A stretch of DNA of 64,000 nucleotides from Sphingomonas glacialis (lineage in GTDB: Bacteria; Pseudomonadota; Alphaproteobacteria; Sphingomonadales; Sphingomonadaceae), in assembly GCF_006439055.1 (NCBI RefSeq), contig NZ_RCZC01000009.1, positions 63,993-127,992 of the forward strand. Reading direction: 5' to 3'. A program made the translations under genes and the position numbers. The notes beneath the pieces are model-generated. The model was given only the letters and a program-made list of their open reading frames with translations. It had not been told where the DNA came from and did not search any database. Shown here piece by piece: positions 18,846-27,430 of the stretch; the stretch's first letter is position 1, and every line of letters begins with the position of its first letter.

Positions 18846-19957
18846 ATCGCGCCGAGAAATTCCTGGTCGGATTCGACCGAGGCGCGTTCGCGCACCAGGA
18901 AATCGGCGATCGCGCGGCGGAAGCCCGCATCGGGAATGTAATGCGCCGACCAGGTGGGGACGGGGACATAGCCGCGCGCGAGCTTGTGCTCGCCCTGTGC
19001 GCCGGCTTCGACGGTCTTCAACCCGCGCGCGATCGCGGCGTCGATCGCCTGATAATAACAGAGCTCGAAATGGAGGAAGGGCACGTCCTCGGTGCAGCCC
19101 CAATAGCGGCCGTAGAGCGTGTCCTCGCCGATCAGATTGAGCGCACCCGCAATCGGGCGTCCGTCGCGCTCGGCGAAGATCAGCAGGACGCGCTCGGGCA
19201 TCGTCTGCCCGAGCAGCGTGAAGAACTGCCGCGTCAGATAGGGCTGGCCCCATTTGCGCGCGCCGGTGTCCTGGTAGAACACCCAGAAGGCGTCCCAATC
19301 GGCCTCGCTGATGTCGGCGCCCGAGATGTGGCGGATCGTCAGCCCCTCGACCGCGCCCGCACGCTCCTTGCGGATCGCCTTGCGCTTGCGGCTGGCGAGA
19401 TCGCCCAGGAACCCGTCGAAATCGGCATAGCCCTGGTTCTGCCAGTGGAACTGCGTCCCCTCGCGGATCAGCCAGCCCGCCGCTTCGAACGCGGGGAGTT
19501 GCTCGGGCGCGACGAAGGTGGCGTGCGCCGAGGACAAGCCGTGCTGGTCGGTCACCGCCTCGATCGCGGCGATGAGCGCGGGCGCCTGGTCGGCATCGCG
19601 CAGCAGCAGCCGGGGGCCCGGGGCCGGCGTGAAGGGCACCGCGATCTGCAGCTTGGGGTAATAGGATCCGCCGGCGCGCTGCCACGCATCGGCCCAGGCA
19701 TGATCGAAGACATATTCGCCCTGGCTGTGGCTCTTGGCGTAAGCGGGCGCAATCCCGGCGGGCTTGCCGTCGGCGCCGTCGACGATGATCGGGATCGGCT
19801 GCCAGCCGGTGCGCGACCGTGCGCTGCCGGAAGACTCGAGGATCGACAGGAAGGCATGGCTGACGAATGGGTTTGCGCTGCCGGCGCAGGCATCCCAGTC
19901 GGCCGCGGGGATGGCGGCGACGCCGTCGGCGATACGGGCGGTGACGGCGTTCTTCAC
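18824..19957 (-). CDS. GNAT family N-acetyltransferase, peptidogalycan/FemAB-like
   Basis: A 377-residue protein of the 'peptidogalycan biosynthesis/recognition' family (PF04339-like), with NPFVSHAFLSILESSGS near the N-terminus, DHAWADAWQRAG, ASRKRKAIRKER, FHFELCYYQAIDAAIARG-like helices and AGAQGEHKLARGY. The fold is a double GNAT/FemAB type that transfers acyl or aminoacyl groups; the substrate in this family is not established. The start is GTG at 19957. The 3' end overlaps that of the convergent membrane-protein gene by 3 bp. Confidence 0.87.
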   Translation of the reverse strand: MKNAVTARIADGVAAIPAADWDACAGSANPFVSHAFLSILESSGSARSRTGWQPIPIIVDGADGKPAGIAPAYAKSHSQGEYVFDHAWADAWQRAGGSYYPKLQIAVPFTPAPGPRLLLRDADQAPALIAAIEAVTDQHGLSSAHATFVAPEQLPAFEAAGWLIREGTQFHWQNQGYADFDGFLGDLASRKRKAIRKERAGAVEGLTIRHISGADISEADWDAFWVFYQDTGARKWGQPYLTRQFFTLLGQTMPERVLLIFAERDGRPIAGALNLIGEDTLYGRYWGCTEDVPFLHFELCYYQAIDAAIARGLKTVEAGAQGEHKLARGYVPVPTWSAHYIPDAGFRRAIADFLVRERASVESDQEFLGAMTPFKKG

Positions 19958-19966
19958 TGTGCCAAG

Positions 19967-21364
19967 CTAGGGCGTCGCCCGCGCTTTCTCAACCACTGCC
20001 GGGGCAAACGACCAGCATAAGGCGAGCAGCAGAAAGGGCGTGACGAATTCGCGGTGGCGCTCGCCGAATTCGAACCACACGCCGAACAGCAGGAGTTGCA
20101 GCCCGCACGCCGCTAGCAGCAGGACGAGCGTGAAGGGAATGCGACGCCCGAGCATGGCGGCGGCCCCGCCCAATGCGGCAAGGTGCGACAGCAGCGACAG
20201 CGGCCACAAGGCAGCGGCGAGCACGCGCGGGAAGGGCGGACCCATCGCGACGAGCCGCGTGACGCCGAATTGCGAAATGCCGCACGCGCGGACGAACTTG
20301 GTGAGGGTGAGGCGAACGAAGCCGAACGGGTGCGTCTCGATCCACACGATCGCGATCGCCTTGATCCGCTTGGCATAGACCAGTTCGGGCAGCCCTTTGA
20401 GTTCGGGGGGCGGGGGTTGCCAATTGCCCGTGGCGGTGGGGTTGTTGCCGATCCACAGGCTCGGCCCGCTCGCGGTGGTCAGCGGCACGAAGGCGTGGAG
20501 GACGAGCGCGTTGCGCACCCACCAGGGGAGCAGCACGACTATCGCGACGAGGCCGCCGCGCACCCCGGCGAGCAGCATCGGCCACAGCCCGATCCGGCCG
20601 ACCAGGACGACTCCGAACAGACCCGCGAGCGGCGCCTGACCCGGCTGGGTCAAGGCGAGCAATCCGGCTGGCAGCCCGAGGCGAAGCGCACCGCGCCACC
20701 CCGCGCGCCGGTCGATCCACGCCAGCGCCAGCGCGAGGATGAGCAGCGCGCAGAGCGACTCCTTCTGCGCGAGCGGGGCGGAGAACAGCACCGAGGGCCA
20801 GACGAGATACAGCCACGCAGTCCGGCGCCCGGCGACCGCGCTGCCCAGGCGCGTGCCAAGCGCGAGGAGCAGCACCGCCGTCGCGCCATCGGTCAGCGTG
20901 CCGAGTGTCAGCACCGACGCGGTGCTAAAACCGAAGATCGCGCCCCAGCCGGCCAGCACGAGCGGATAGAGCGGCGGGAACAGCGCGTGCCAGCTCGTGT
21001 CGGTGAACGGATCGTGGATCAGCAACCCGTGCCCGGCGAGCAGCCCCTTGGCGAGGTTGAGATAGGCGTTAGGATCGCCGGTCGAGGTCCGGCCGACCGC
21101 GAGCAGCGCAAAGGCGCTGCGCATCACGATCACCGCCACCGCCAGCGCGGCGACCGGCGCGACCCCCGGCCGCTCGCGCAGCATGTGGAAGCCCGTTGCC
21201 GCCAGCGCGATCCAGCCGGCGATCGCGCCGATCGCCGCGAAGCTGATCCCCCAGCGCGTGATCATGTCGGGGATCGCGGTCAGGCCGTAGAGCAGGAGCA
21301 GTCCCAGCGCGGCCTGGACGCTCCAGCCGATCCACCGCTCGAGACGGGGGGCGGGGAGCGTCAC
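19967..21364 (-). CDS. ArnT-like / PMT-type membrane glycosyltransferase family protein
   Basis: A 465-residue polytopic protein with about eleven hydrophobic helices. After the first helices it has GDPNAYLNLAKGLLAGHG and the loop SWHALFPPLYPLVLAG, typical of the GT39/ArnT superfamily (acidic residue in the first periplasmic loop, Pro-rich PPLYP). WIGNNPTATGNW near the middle recurs in these proteins. The start is placed at GTG 21364, which overlaps the motB stop (GTGA), so it is coupled to motB; the longer open frame inside motB is a shadow. The acceptor is unknown. Confidence 0.75.
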   Translation of the reverse strand: MTLPAPRLERWIGWSVQAALGLLLLYGLTAIPDMITRWGISFAAIGAIAGWIALAATGFHMLRERPGVAPVAALAVAVIVMRSAFALLAVGRTSTGDPNAYLNLAKGLLAGHGLLIHDPFTDTSWHALFPPLYPLVLAGWGAIFGFSTASVLTLGTLTDGATAVLLLALGTRLGSAVAGRRTAWLYLVWPSVLFSAPLAQKESLCALLILALALAWIDRRAGWRGALRLGLPAGLLALTQPGQAPLAGLFGVVLVGRIGLWPMLLAGVRGGLVAIVVLLPWWVRNALVLHAFVPLTTASGPSLWIGNNPTATGNWQPPPPELKGLPELVYAKRIKAIAIVWIETHPFGFVRLTLTKFVRACGISQFGVTRLVAMGPPFPRVLAAALWPLSLLSHLAALGGAAAMLGRRIPFTLVLLLAACGLQLLLFGVWFEFGERHREFVTPFLLLALCWSFAPAVVEKARATP

Positions 21365-22266
21365 TGGCCGAAGGTGCTGGCGCGGTAGAGCAGGGTGATC
21401 GCGACGCGGCGGTTGCGCGGGTCGGACGGGTTTTCCTTGATCATCGGTTCGCGGTCGGCGACGCCCTCGATCCGGTTGAAGCGGGAGTCGGGCAGCCCGC
21501 CCGCCGCGAGCCGACGCCGCGTCGCCTCGGCGCGTGCGCTCGACAGCATCCAATTGTTCATCGCGAGCGGATCGCCATAGCCCAGATTGTCGGTGTGGCC
21601 GCGGATCATGATCGGGTTCTGCGTTCCCTTGATCGATGTGGCGATCACCCCGAGCAGCGCCGAAGCGCGCGGATCGAGCTGAGTGGTACCGAGATCGAAC
21701 ATCGAATAATCGGCATCGTCGAGCAAGTCGATCCGCATCCCGTCATTCGTTTTGACGAAGCGGACATGCTTCGAGAGTCGGGCGAGCGCGGGGTTGGTCG
21801 CCATCGACTTGGTCATGGCATGCTTCATCGCTTCGAAATTCTTGCGATCCTCGGCCATGATCGCCTTGTCCTTGAGCGTGCCCTTCTGCCCGGTGCCGAC
21901 CTGGTCGCCGCCGATCGCCTCGACCGGGATCGTCATCGAGCGCGTGCCGGTCTGCGAGGCGCGGTGCGCGTAATTGTCCTTCGAGGTCATCGAATCGCCG
22001 CCGAAGATGCCGTTCGAGCCTGCGCTGTTTTCCTTCATCTGGACGAGCGTCGGCGAGAAATAATCGGCGAGCGCCTTGCGCTGCTTTTCGTTGGTCGCGC
22101 CGAGCAGCCACATCAGCAGGAAGAACGCCATCATCGCCGTCACGAAATCGGCATAGGCGACCTTCCAGGCGCCGCCGTGATGGCCGCCATGGCCTTCGAT
22201 ATAGACCTTCTTGTAGATGATCTTGGGCGGCACGTTGGCGCCGTGCGGGGCGCGGGCGGCGGCCAT
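21361..22266 (-). CDS. motB: Flagellar motor protein MotB
   Basis: A 301-residue stator subunit that anchors the motor to peptidoglycan. The single transmembrane segment follows AWKVAYADFVTAMMAFFLL, with the proton-binding Asp at residue 40. The C-terminal OmpA-like domain has IRGHTDNLGYGDP and ARAEATRRRL for peptidoglycan binding. The N-terminal region is His/Gly-rich (GHGGHHGG). It is separated from motA by a 286-bp palindromic repeat region and overlaps the downstream glycosyltransferase by 4 bp. Confidence 0.96.
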   Translation of the reverse strand: MAAARAPHGANVPPKIIYKKVYIEGHGGHHGGAWKVAYADFVTAMMAFFLLMWLLGATNEKQRKALADYFSPTLVQMKENSAGSNGIFGGDSMTSKDNYAHRASQTGTRSMTIPVEAIGGDQVGTGQKGTLKDKAIMAEDRKNFEAMKHAMTKSMATNPALARLSKHVRFVKTNDGMRIDLLDDADYSMFDLGTTQLDPRASALLGVIATSIKGTQNPIMIRGHTDNLGYGDPLAMNNWMLSSARAEATRRRLAAGGLPDSRFNRIEGVADREPMIKENPSDPRNRRVAITLLYRASTFGQ

Positions 22267-22284
22267 CAGCCTTGTCCTGCCGGA

Positions 22285-22548
22285 TGGTTTTCACGCGAAG
22301 GCGCGAAGGCGCGAAGCGAAGAGTCACGCGGAGACGCGGAGACGCGGAGGAAGAAGGAGGCGTTTGCGCGGCAGCGCAGAGCGCGCAGTTCCCGCAAAGC
22401 AGGATGCAGGCGCGTCAGCGCGCTTTCGTCTTCCGCACGGCAATGTTGGAGCGCTGCCGAGGCTATCGGGAGCGACACCTCCGCGTCTCCGCGGCTCCGC
22501 GTGAACCCACTCTTCTTCGCGCCTTCGCGGCTTCGCGGGAAATCCGTC
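22285..22548. repeat. Long palindromic repeat between motA and motB, CGCGGAGACGCGGAG type
   Basis: The left side has tandem gaaggcgcgaaggcgcgaag and cgcggagacgcggagacgcg; the right side has the inverse tccgcgtctccgcggctccg and cttcgcgccttcgcggcttc. Together they form one large inverted repeat filling the 286-bp motA-motB gap. A related element fills 42985-43200. No coding function is visible. Confidence 0.8.
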
Positions 22549-22552
22549 ACGC

Positions 22553-23416
22553 TTACCGCCCCCGCAACCCGTCGAACACCTCGGCGAAGCCCGGCTGGTT
22601 CGAATGCGCGATGCCCGAGCGTGCCGCTTCGATGACGAGCGGCTGCGGGTGGCCGTGGAGCGAGGCGATGATGATCTGCTTGACGACATGATAGATCGCG
22701 CCATCGGCGTCGAGCACCTGCTTCAGCCGGTTGGCGAGCGGGGCGACGATACCGTAGGCGAGCAACACGCCCATGAAGGTGCCGACCAGCGCCGAGCCGA
22801 TCATCGCGCCGAGGATCGCCGGCGGCTTGTCGATCGAGCCCATCGTCTTGACCACGCCGAGCACCGCCGCGACGATGCCGAGTGCTGGCAGCGCGTCGGC
22901 GAGCGTCGCGATCGTGCCTTGCGGGCCTTCGACCTCGTGGTGGTGGGTCTTGATCATATTGTCCATCACGTCCTCGACGGCATGGACGTCGAGCGTGCCC
23001 GACGACACGACGACGAGCCGCAGCGTGTCGGCGATCAGATTGGTCAGCGCGTGATCCGACAGCAGCCGCGGATATTCGGCGAACACGGCGGAGGAGGCGG
23101 GATCCTCGACATGCGGTTCGAGCGCGATCGGGCCTTCGGTGCGCAACATCTTCATCAGCTTGCTGACGAGGAAGATGACGTCGAGATAATCCTGCTTCTT
23201 GTATTTCGGGCCCTTGAAGACCTTCATCAACCCGCCGCCGAGTGCCTTCAGCTCCTTCATCGAATTGCCGATGATCAGCGCGCCGACCGCGGCGCCGCCG
23301 ATGATCAGCATCTCGTGCGGAATGGCTTCCATCACGGGGCCGAGCGCGCCGCCGGTGATCGCGAAACCGCCGAAGATCATCACGAGGAGGACGACGATGC
23401 CGATGACCGGAAACAT
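22553..23416 (-). CDS. motA: Flagellar motor stator protein MotA
   Basis: A 287-residue inner-membrane protein, the proton-channel partner of MotB. Four hydrophobic segments are visible: MFPVIGIVVLLVMIFGGFA, HEMLIIGGAAVGALII, ALPALGIVAAVLGVVKTMG and the last around LVGTFMGVLLAYGIVAPLA. The cytoplasmic loop has KYKKQDYLDVIFLV. Length and order match MotA. ATG 23416 gives the family-typical start; an upstream in-frame extension lacks similarity. motB follows after the repeat. Confidence 0.96.
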   Translation of the reverse strand: MFPVIGIVVLLVMIFGGFAITGGALGPVMEAIPHEMLIIGGAAVGALIIGNSMKELKALGGGLMKVFKGPKYKKQDYLDVIFLVSKLMKMLRTEGPIALEPHVEDPASSAVFAEYPRLLSDHALTNLIADTLRLVVVSSGTLDVHAVEDVMDNMIKTHHHEVEGPQGTIATLADALPALGIVAAVLGVVKTMGSIDKPPAILGAMIGSALVGTFMGVLLAYGIVAPLANRLKQVLDADGAIYHVVKQIIIASLHGHPQPLVIEAARSGIAHSNQPGFAEVFDGLRGR

Positions 23417-23524
23417 GCGGGATAATGGCCTTTGGTTTGACGGGTCAACAGGACCCAAGCTCTGGTCTCAAAGGGTTAGCGCGGATTGGTGTTCAAGCAG
23501 TTAACCAGAGGGTGTTTCTTCTTC

Positions 23525-23614
23525 TTCCCGCCCTTTGGGAGAGGGGCAAGTCGCGCACGGTGAAGACCCTCACCCGTCCGCGGCTTCGCCGCTCCCTCCC
23601 GCTGGGAGAGGGAG
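23525..23614. repeat. Palindromic repeat, CCCTCTCCC type, abutting flgL
   Basis: The left part is cgccctttgggagagggg and the right part is ctccctcccgctgggagagg, with gtgaagaccctcaccc between. It ends at the flgL stop codon. It belongs to the same family as the element translated inside thiD (42527-42649). It may terminate the long flg transcript. Confidence 0.75.
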
Positions 23615-24529
23615 TTACTTGAGATAATCGAACAGCGAGAGCGAGCCGAGCTTGGTGAAGCTCGCCTGTGTCGCCGAGATGATCGTCATCGTCTTCTGCA
23701 GTTCGGCGATCGCGGTCGACAGGTCGGTATCCTCGAGCGCCGAGCGATCGAGCTCGCGCGCGCCGGCGGCGTCGGTCGATTGCGACGAGACGATGTCGAG
23801 CCGCGCCGCGCGCGCGCCGACCGAGCCCTGGACCGCGCTGACCTGCGTCTGCGCGCTCGTGAGCCCGTCGGCCGCGGTCGCCGACGCCTTCGATACGTCG
23901 CCGCCGGCGTTGAGCGCCGAGATGAAGTTGGACAGGAGGGCAAAGGCGTCGGTCGTCCCGCCGTCGCTGGTCGGGATATTGCCGAACACGCGCTGCGCGC
24001 TGTCGGCCGCCTGGATATTGGTGCCGTCGGCGACCGGGATCGCCGAGACTTCGCCGGTGCCGCCGAAGCTGACGGTGCCGTCGGCGCCCTGCGTCACCGC
24101 GCTCGTCCCCGTCGCCGCGCCGAACAGCGGCTGGCCGCGCGCATCCTTGGTGCCGGCGAGGCTGACCAGCTCGTCGCGAATGCCTTGCAGCTGGGTCGCG
24201 ATGATCTTGCGGTTGGAGTCGCTCAGCGTGCCGGTCGCTGCCTGGGTGGTCAGCTCGGCCGCCTGCTGGAGCTGCGTGTTGATCGCGGTGAGCGTCGAAT
24301 CGGACTGGGTGAGCAGCGACTTCGCCAGCGTCACATTGCCGTCATAGGCCTTGCTGTCGGCATTCGCCTGCTTGATCGTCGAGAGCCGGTTATAGGCGAC
24401 GACGTCGGCCGAAGGATCGGTGAATTTCTTGGTCGTCGCGATCTGCGTGTTGAGCGTGTCGGCCTTGGCCGACAGCTTCGACAGTTGCGACGATCCGGTG
24501 TTGTAGAATTGGTTGGTGCCGATCTGCAT
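23615..24529 (-). CDS. flgL: Flagellar hook-associated protein FlgL (HAP3)
   Basis: A 304-residue secreted junction protein joining hook and filament. It begins MQIGTNQFYNTGSSQLSKL and has the flagellin-like N-terminal helix region (TKKFTDPSADVVAYNRL) and a C-terminal helix region (ELDRSALEDTDLSTAIAEL). A low-complexity Gly/Ala/Thr central part is typical. It lies 8 bp after flgK as the last gene of the flg run. Confidence 0.92.
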   Translation of the reverse strand: MQIGTNQFYNTGSSQLSKLSAKADTLNTQIATTKKFTDPSADVVAYNRLSTIKQANADSKAYDGNVTLAKSLLTQSDSTLTAINTQLQQAAELTTQAATGTLSDSNRKIIATQLQGIRDELVSLAGTKDARGQPLFGAATGTSAVTQGADGTVSFGGTGEVSAIPVADGTNIQAADSAQRVFGNIPTSDGGTTDAFALLSNFISALNAGGDVSKASATAADGLTSAQTQVSAVQGSVGARAARLDIVSSQSTDAAGARELDRSALEDTDLSTAIAELQKTMTIISATQASFTKLGSLSLFDYLK

Positions 24530-24537
24530 GGCGGGTC

Positions 24538-25884
24538 CTAGCGAATGTCGAGGATCGACTGGAACGTGTCGCGCGCGACCTGGATCACGCGGCTCGACGC
24601 CGAATAGGCTTGCTGGAAGCGCAGCAGGTCGACCGCTTCGCTGTCGAGATTGACCCCCGATACGGCATCGCGCGCGGCGACCGCGGTGTCGCGGATCGAC
24701 CCTTGCGCGTCGGCGACCTGCTGGCGGCTGGCGAGCGTGGCGGCATTGTTCGAGACGAGCGCGGTGGTCTTGCTCTCGAACGCGCCGGTGGTGCGCAGCG
24801 TGGCGAGATTGGCGAGATTGGCGGTGTCGCGGCTCCCTGCGCCCTTGGCGGCGGCGGCGATCCCGTTCGGATCGGTCAGCGCGACGGAGATGTCGGTCGC
24901 GCTCGTGCCGGTCGCGAACAGCGGCGCGCCGCTGGTGCCCGACAGATCGTCGCCCTGCGCCTGGACGGCATTGACGCCGCTGGTGAAGGCCGTGGCGATC
25001 GCGTCGAGCTGCTTGCGGGCATCGGCGATGCGCGTCCCGGCTTCGGCGATGCCGGCGAGCGCGCCGCCCGATGCGGTTACCGCGGTGGCGCCGTTCTGTC
25101 CCTGCAGGCTGAAGGCGATCACGCCGTCGGTGCCGCGCGAGAAGCTGACGCTCGCCGCCTGATTGCCTACAACGAGCGCCGGACCACCGGCATCGCCGAG
25201 CTTGACGCTGGCGCGCCCTGCGGCGTCGGTCGTCACCGAGACGTCGCTGATCGCGCTTATCTGGTCGAGGATCGAATCGCGCTGGTCGGCGAGCTGCGCC
25301 GCGCCGCTCGACCCGGATTGCGCGCGGCCGAGCCCGTCATTGACCTTGGCGAGCGCTGCGCCGAGCGTGGTGAGCGTCGTCGCCGCCTGGGTCGCGGTGG
25401 TGTCGAGATCGGTGTCGAGGCTGTCGAGCGCCGTGCCCGTCGCGGAGAAACTGCCGGCCACGGTCTTGGCCTGTTCGAGCATCGTCGAGCGCGGCGCCGA
25501 TGCGGTCGGGTCGGCGGCGACCGACTTGGCGGCGTTGAAGAAGCTGCCGAGCTGGTCGCCCAACTGATTGCCGGTCAGCGCGGTCTGGATCCGGCCAAGC
25601 CATTCGACGCTGGTGTCGCTGCGCGCGAGATCGGCGCTGGCGTTGCGGACATCGGCGGCGCGCAGCGTATCGGCCGAGCGGGTGATTCCGGAGGCGAGGA
25701 CGCCTTGCCCGACGGCGAGGCGACTGCCGCTGCTGATGCCGGTGGCGGGCGCGACTTCGCGCAGGTCGGCGGTACGCTTGGCATAGCCAGGCGTCGCGGC
25801 ATTGGCGATGTTCTCGGACACGGTGGTGAGCGCGGTCTGATACGCCTTCACCCCGCTCGCGCCGATGCCCAGCAAGTCGCTCAT
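24538..25884 (-). CDS. flgK: Flagellar hook-associated protein FlgK (HAP1)
   Basis: A 448-residue exported protein forming the hook-filament junction. The N-terminal signature SENIANAATPGYAKR and the C-terminal DLLRFQQAYSASSRVIQ are diagnostic of axial flagellar proteins, here with FlgK length. The start overlaps the flgJ stop (ATGA), implying coupled translation. The middle is Ala/Ser/Thr-rich and variable. Confidence 0.94.
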   Translation of the reverse strand: MSDLLGIGASGVKAYQTALTTVSENIANAATPGYAKRTADLREVAPATGISSGSRLAVGQGVLASGITRSADTLRAADVRNASADLARSDTSVEWLGRIQTALTGNQLGDQLGSFFNAAKSVAADPTASAPRSTMLEQAKTVAGSFSATGTALDSLDTDLDTTATQAATTLTTLGAALAKVNDGLGRAQSGSSGAAQLADQRDSILDQISAISDVSVTTDAAGRASVKLGDAGGPALVVGNQAASVSFSRGTDGVIAFSLQGQNGATAVTASGGALAGIAEAGTRIADARKQLDAIATAFTSGVNAVQAQGDDLSGTSGAPLFATGTSATDISVALTDPNGIAAAAKGAGSRDTANLANLATLRTTGAFESKTTALVSNNAATLASRQQVADAQGSIRDTAVAARDAVSGVNLDSEAVDLLRFQQAYSASSRVIQVARDTFQSILDIR

Positions 25885-26231
25885 TGCGGCGTGCCTTCCG
25901 CCTGCGGTTCGGCCGCGGGCTGCAGCGCGGCCTGCGACTTGGCGAGGAAGGCGGTCATCGCCTTGCCGATCCCGAGCGGAGCGTGATCGGCCATGTTCTG
26001 CGCGATCTGCGTGGTCTGCATGTCCTTGAAGGTGTCCATGCCCTTCGAGCCGAACAGATCGTCATCGACCAGATGCGTGGTGCGCATCGACTTGACCATC
26101 ATGCCGGTGAACACCGCCTCGAACTTCTTGCCCGCCGCATCGAGATTGGCGCGGCTCTGCAGGCGGCTGGTATCGACGCTGATGCCCGTCGTCGGCGCGG
26201 GCGTAGGCGGGAGGGCGGGGACGTCGCTCAC
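25881..26231 (-). CDS. flgJ: Rod-binding protein FlgJ, N-terminal-domain only
   Basis: A 116-residue protein corresponding to the rod-assembly domain of FlgJ: AGKKFEAVFTGMMVKSMR and KGMDTFKDMQTTQIAQNMA. The C-terminal muramidase domain of enterobacterial FlgJ is absent, as is common in alphaproteobacteria; the separate lytic transglycosylase at 35294-36196 probably supplies that activity. The GTG start at 26231 overlaps the flgI stop (GTGA). Confidence 0.9.
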   Translation of the reverse strand: MSDVPALPPTPAPTTGISVDTSRLQSRANLDAAGKKFEAVFTGMMVKSMRTTHLVDDDLFGSKGMDTFKDMQTTQIAQNMADHAPLGIGKAMTAFLAKSQAALQPAAEPQAEGTPQ

Positions 26232-27430
26232 AGCACGATCAGCTCGGCCTTGAGCGCACCGGCTTCCTTGAGCGCCTCGAGAATCGCGACCAGATCGGCG
26301 GGCGAGGCGCCGATCGCGTTGACCGCCTTGACGACGTCGGAGAGCTTGGGGCCCGGCTGGAGCAGGAACATCGGGTGCTTCTCCTCATCGACCGCAAGCG
26401 CCGACTTCTGTTGCTTGGTGGTCTGACCCTGGCTGAACGGCTGGGGCTGGCTGACCTTTTCGGTTTCGTCGATCCGCACGGTCAGCTTGCCGTGCGTCAC
26501 CGCGGCGGTGCCGACGCGGACCGCAGAGTTGATAACGACCGTTCCCGTCCGGGCATTAACAATTACTTTCGCGCTCGGCTCGGCCGAGACGACGTCGAGA
26601 TTCTCGATCTCGCTCATCAGCGTCGCGCGGATGTCGCCGCCAACGGGTGCGCGGACCGCGACCGACACGGCATCGGTCGCCTGCGCGGTGCCCATGCCGA
26701 GCCGCGAATTGATCGCGCCGGCGACGTTCTGCGCCGTCGTGAAATCGGCGCGGGCCAGGTTGAAGGTCAGCGTCGGGCTGTTCTCGAACCCCGTCGCGAC
26801 CGCACGCTCGACCGTCGCACCCTCGGGGATGCGGCCGGCCGAGGGGATGTTGACGACGATCGTCGAGCCGTCCTTGCCCTCGGCACCAAGGCCGCCGACC
26901 GCGAGATTGCCCTGCGCCATCGCGTAGATCTGATTGTCGGCGCCTAGCAGCGGGGTCATGATCAGCGCGCCGCCGCGCAAGCTCTTGGCCTTGCCCATCG
27001 AGGCGACGGTGATGTCGAGCTTCTGGCCGGGCTTGGCGAAGGGCGGCAGCTCGGCGGTGATCATCACGACCGCGGCGTTCTTGAGACCGGGATTGACGGT
27101 CGAGGGCAATTGCAACCCGAAGCGCGAGGCGACCGCCTTCATCGACTGGATGGTATATTCGAGATTGTCGTCGCCCGTGCCCGGCAGGCCGACGACGATG
27201 CCGTAGCCCGTCAGCTGGTTGGTACGGATCCCCTGGAAGCCGCCGAGATCCTTGATCCGGTCGGCCGAGGCTGGGGTAGCGATAAGCAGCCCTAGCAGAA
27301 GCGCGAGCACCAGCCGCCAGCCGTCACCCCCGCGAAAGCGGGGGTCCCGCTTCTTGCCCGCGGTCCGAAGGAGAAGCGGGCCCCCCGCTTTCGCGGGGGT
27401 GACGGGGAGGAGGGAGCGCGAAAGGGTCAT
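26228..27430 (-). CDS. flgI: Flagellar P-ring protein FlgI with repeat-encoded N-terminal insertion
   Basis: A 400-residue periplasmic P-ring subunit: RIKDLGGFQGIRTNQLTGYG follows the signal peptide, with VGLPGTGDDN, GGALIMTPLLGADNQIYA-like and GAITHGK-like blocks after it. The ATG at 27430 shares a base with the flgH stop (TGATG), so translation should begin there. Residues about 9-37 then come from a palindromic repeat (27321-27405), giving VTPAKAGG and KKRDPRFRGGDG ahead of the hydrophobic WRLVLALLLGLLIATPASA. The signal peptide therefore has an unusually long n-region unless an internal GTG is used. Confidence 0.93.
   Translation of the reverse strand: MTLSRSLLPVTPAKAGGPLLLRTAGKKRDPRFRGGDGWRLVLALLLGLLIATPASADRIKDLGGFQGIRTNQLTGYGIVVGLPGTGDDNLEYTIQSMKAVASRFGLQLPSTVNPGLKNAAVVMITAELPPFAKPGQKLDITVASMGKAKSLRGGALIMTPLLGADNQIYAMAQGNLAVGGLGAEGKDGSTIVVNIPSAGRIPEGATVERAVATGFENSPTLTFNLARADFTTAQNVAGAINSRLGMGTAQATDAVSVAVRAPVGGDIRATLMSEIENLDVVSAEPSAKVIVNARTGTVVINSAVRVGTAAVTHGKLTVRIDETEKVSQPQPFSQGQTTKQQKSALAVDEEKHPMFLLQPGPKLSDVVKAVNAIGASPADLVAILEALKEAGALKAELIVL
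27321..27405. repeat. Palindromic repeat inside the 5' end of flgI, CGTCACCCCCGCGAAAGCGGGGG type
   Basis: The arms ccgtcacccccgcgaaagcg and cgctttcgcgggggtgacgg are exact reverse complements and continue inward as ggggtcccgctt / aagcgggccccc with small differences. The element is read through in frame by flgI. A related element is between pntA2 and pntB (50509-50596). Confidence 0.9.

Noticed and set aside
17235..19685. Very long minus-strand frame opposite the 17211-18827 membrane protein
   Set aside because: The plus-strand protein has clear membrane helices, while the minus frame is His/Arg/Gln/Asp-rich shadow sequence that also runs out of phase through the FemAB-like gene.
22285..22548. 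Possible CRISPR-like tandem repeats
   Set aside because: Repeat units are 8-10 bp, contiguous and inverted with no spacers; it is a palindromic repeat element.
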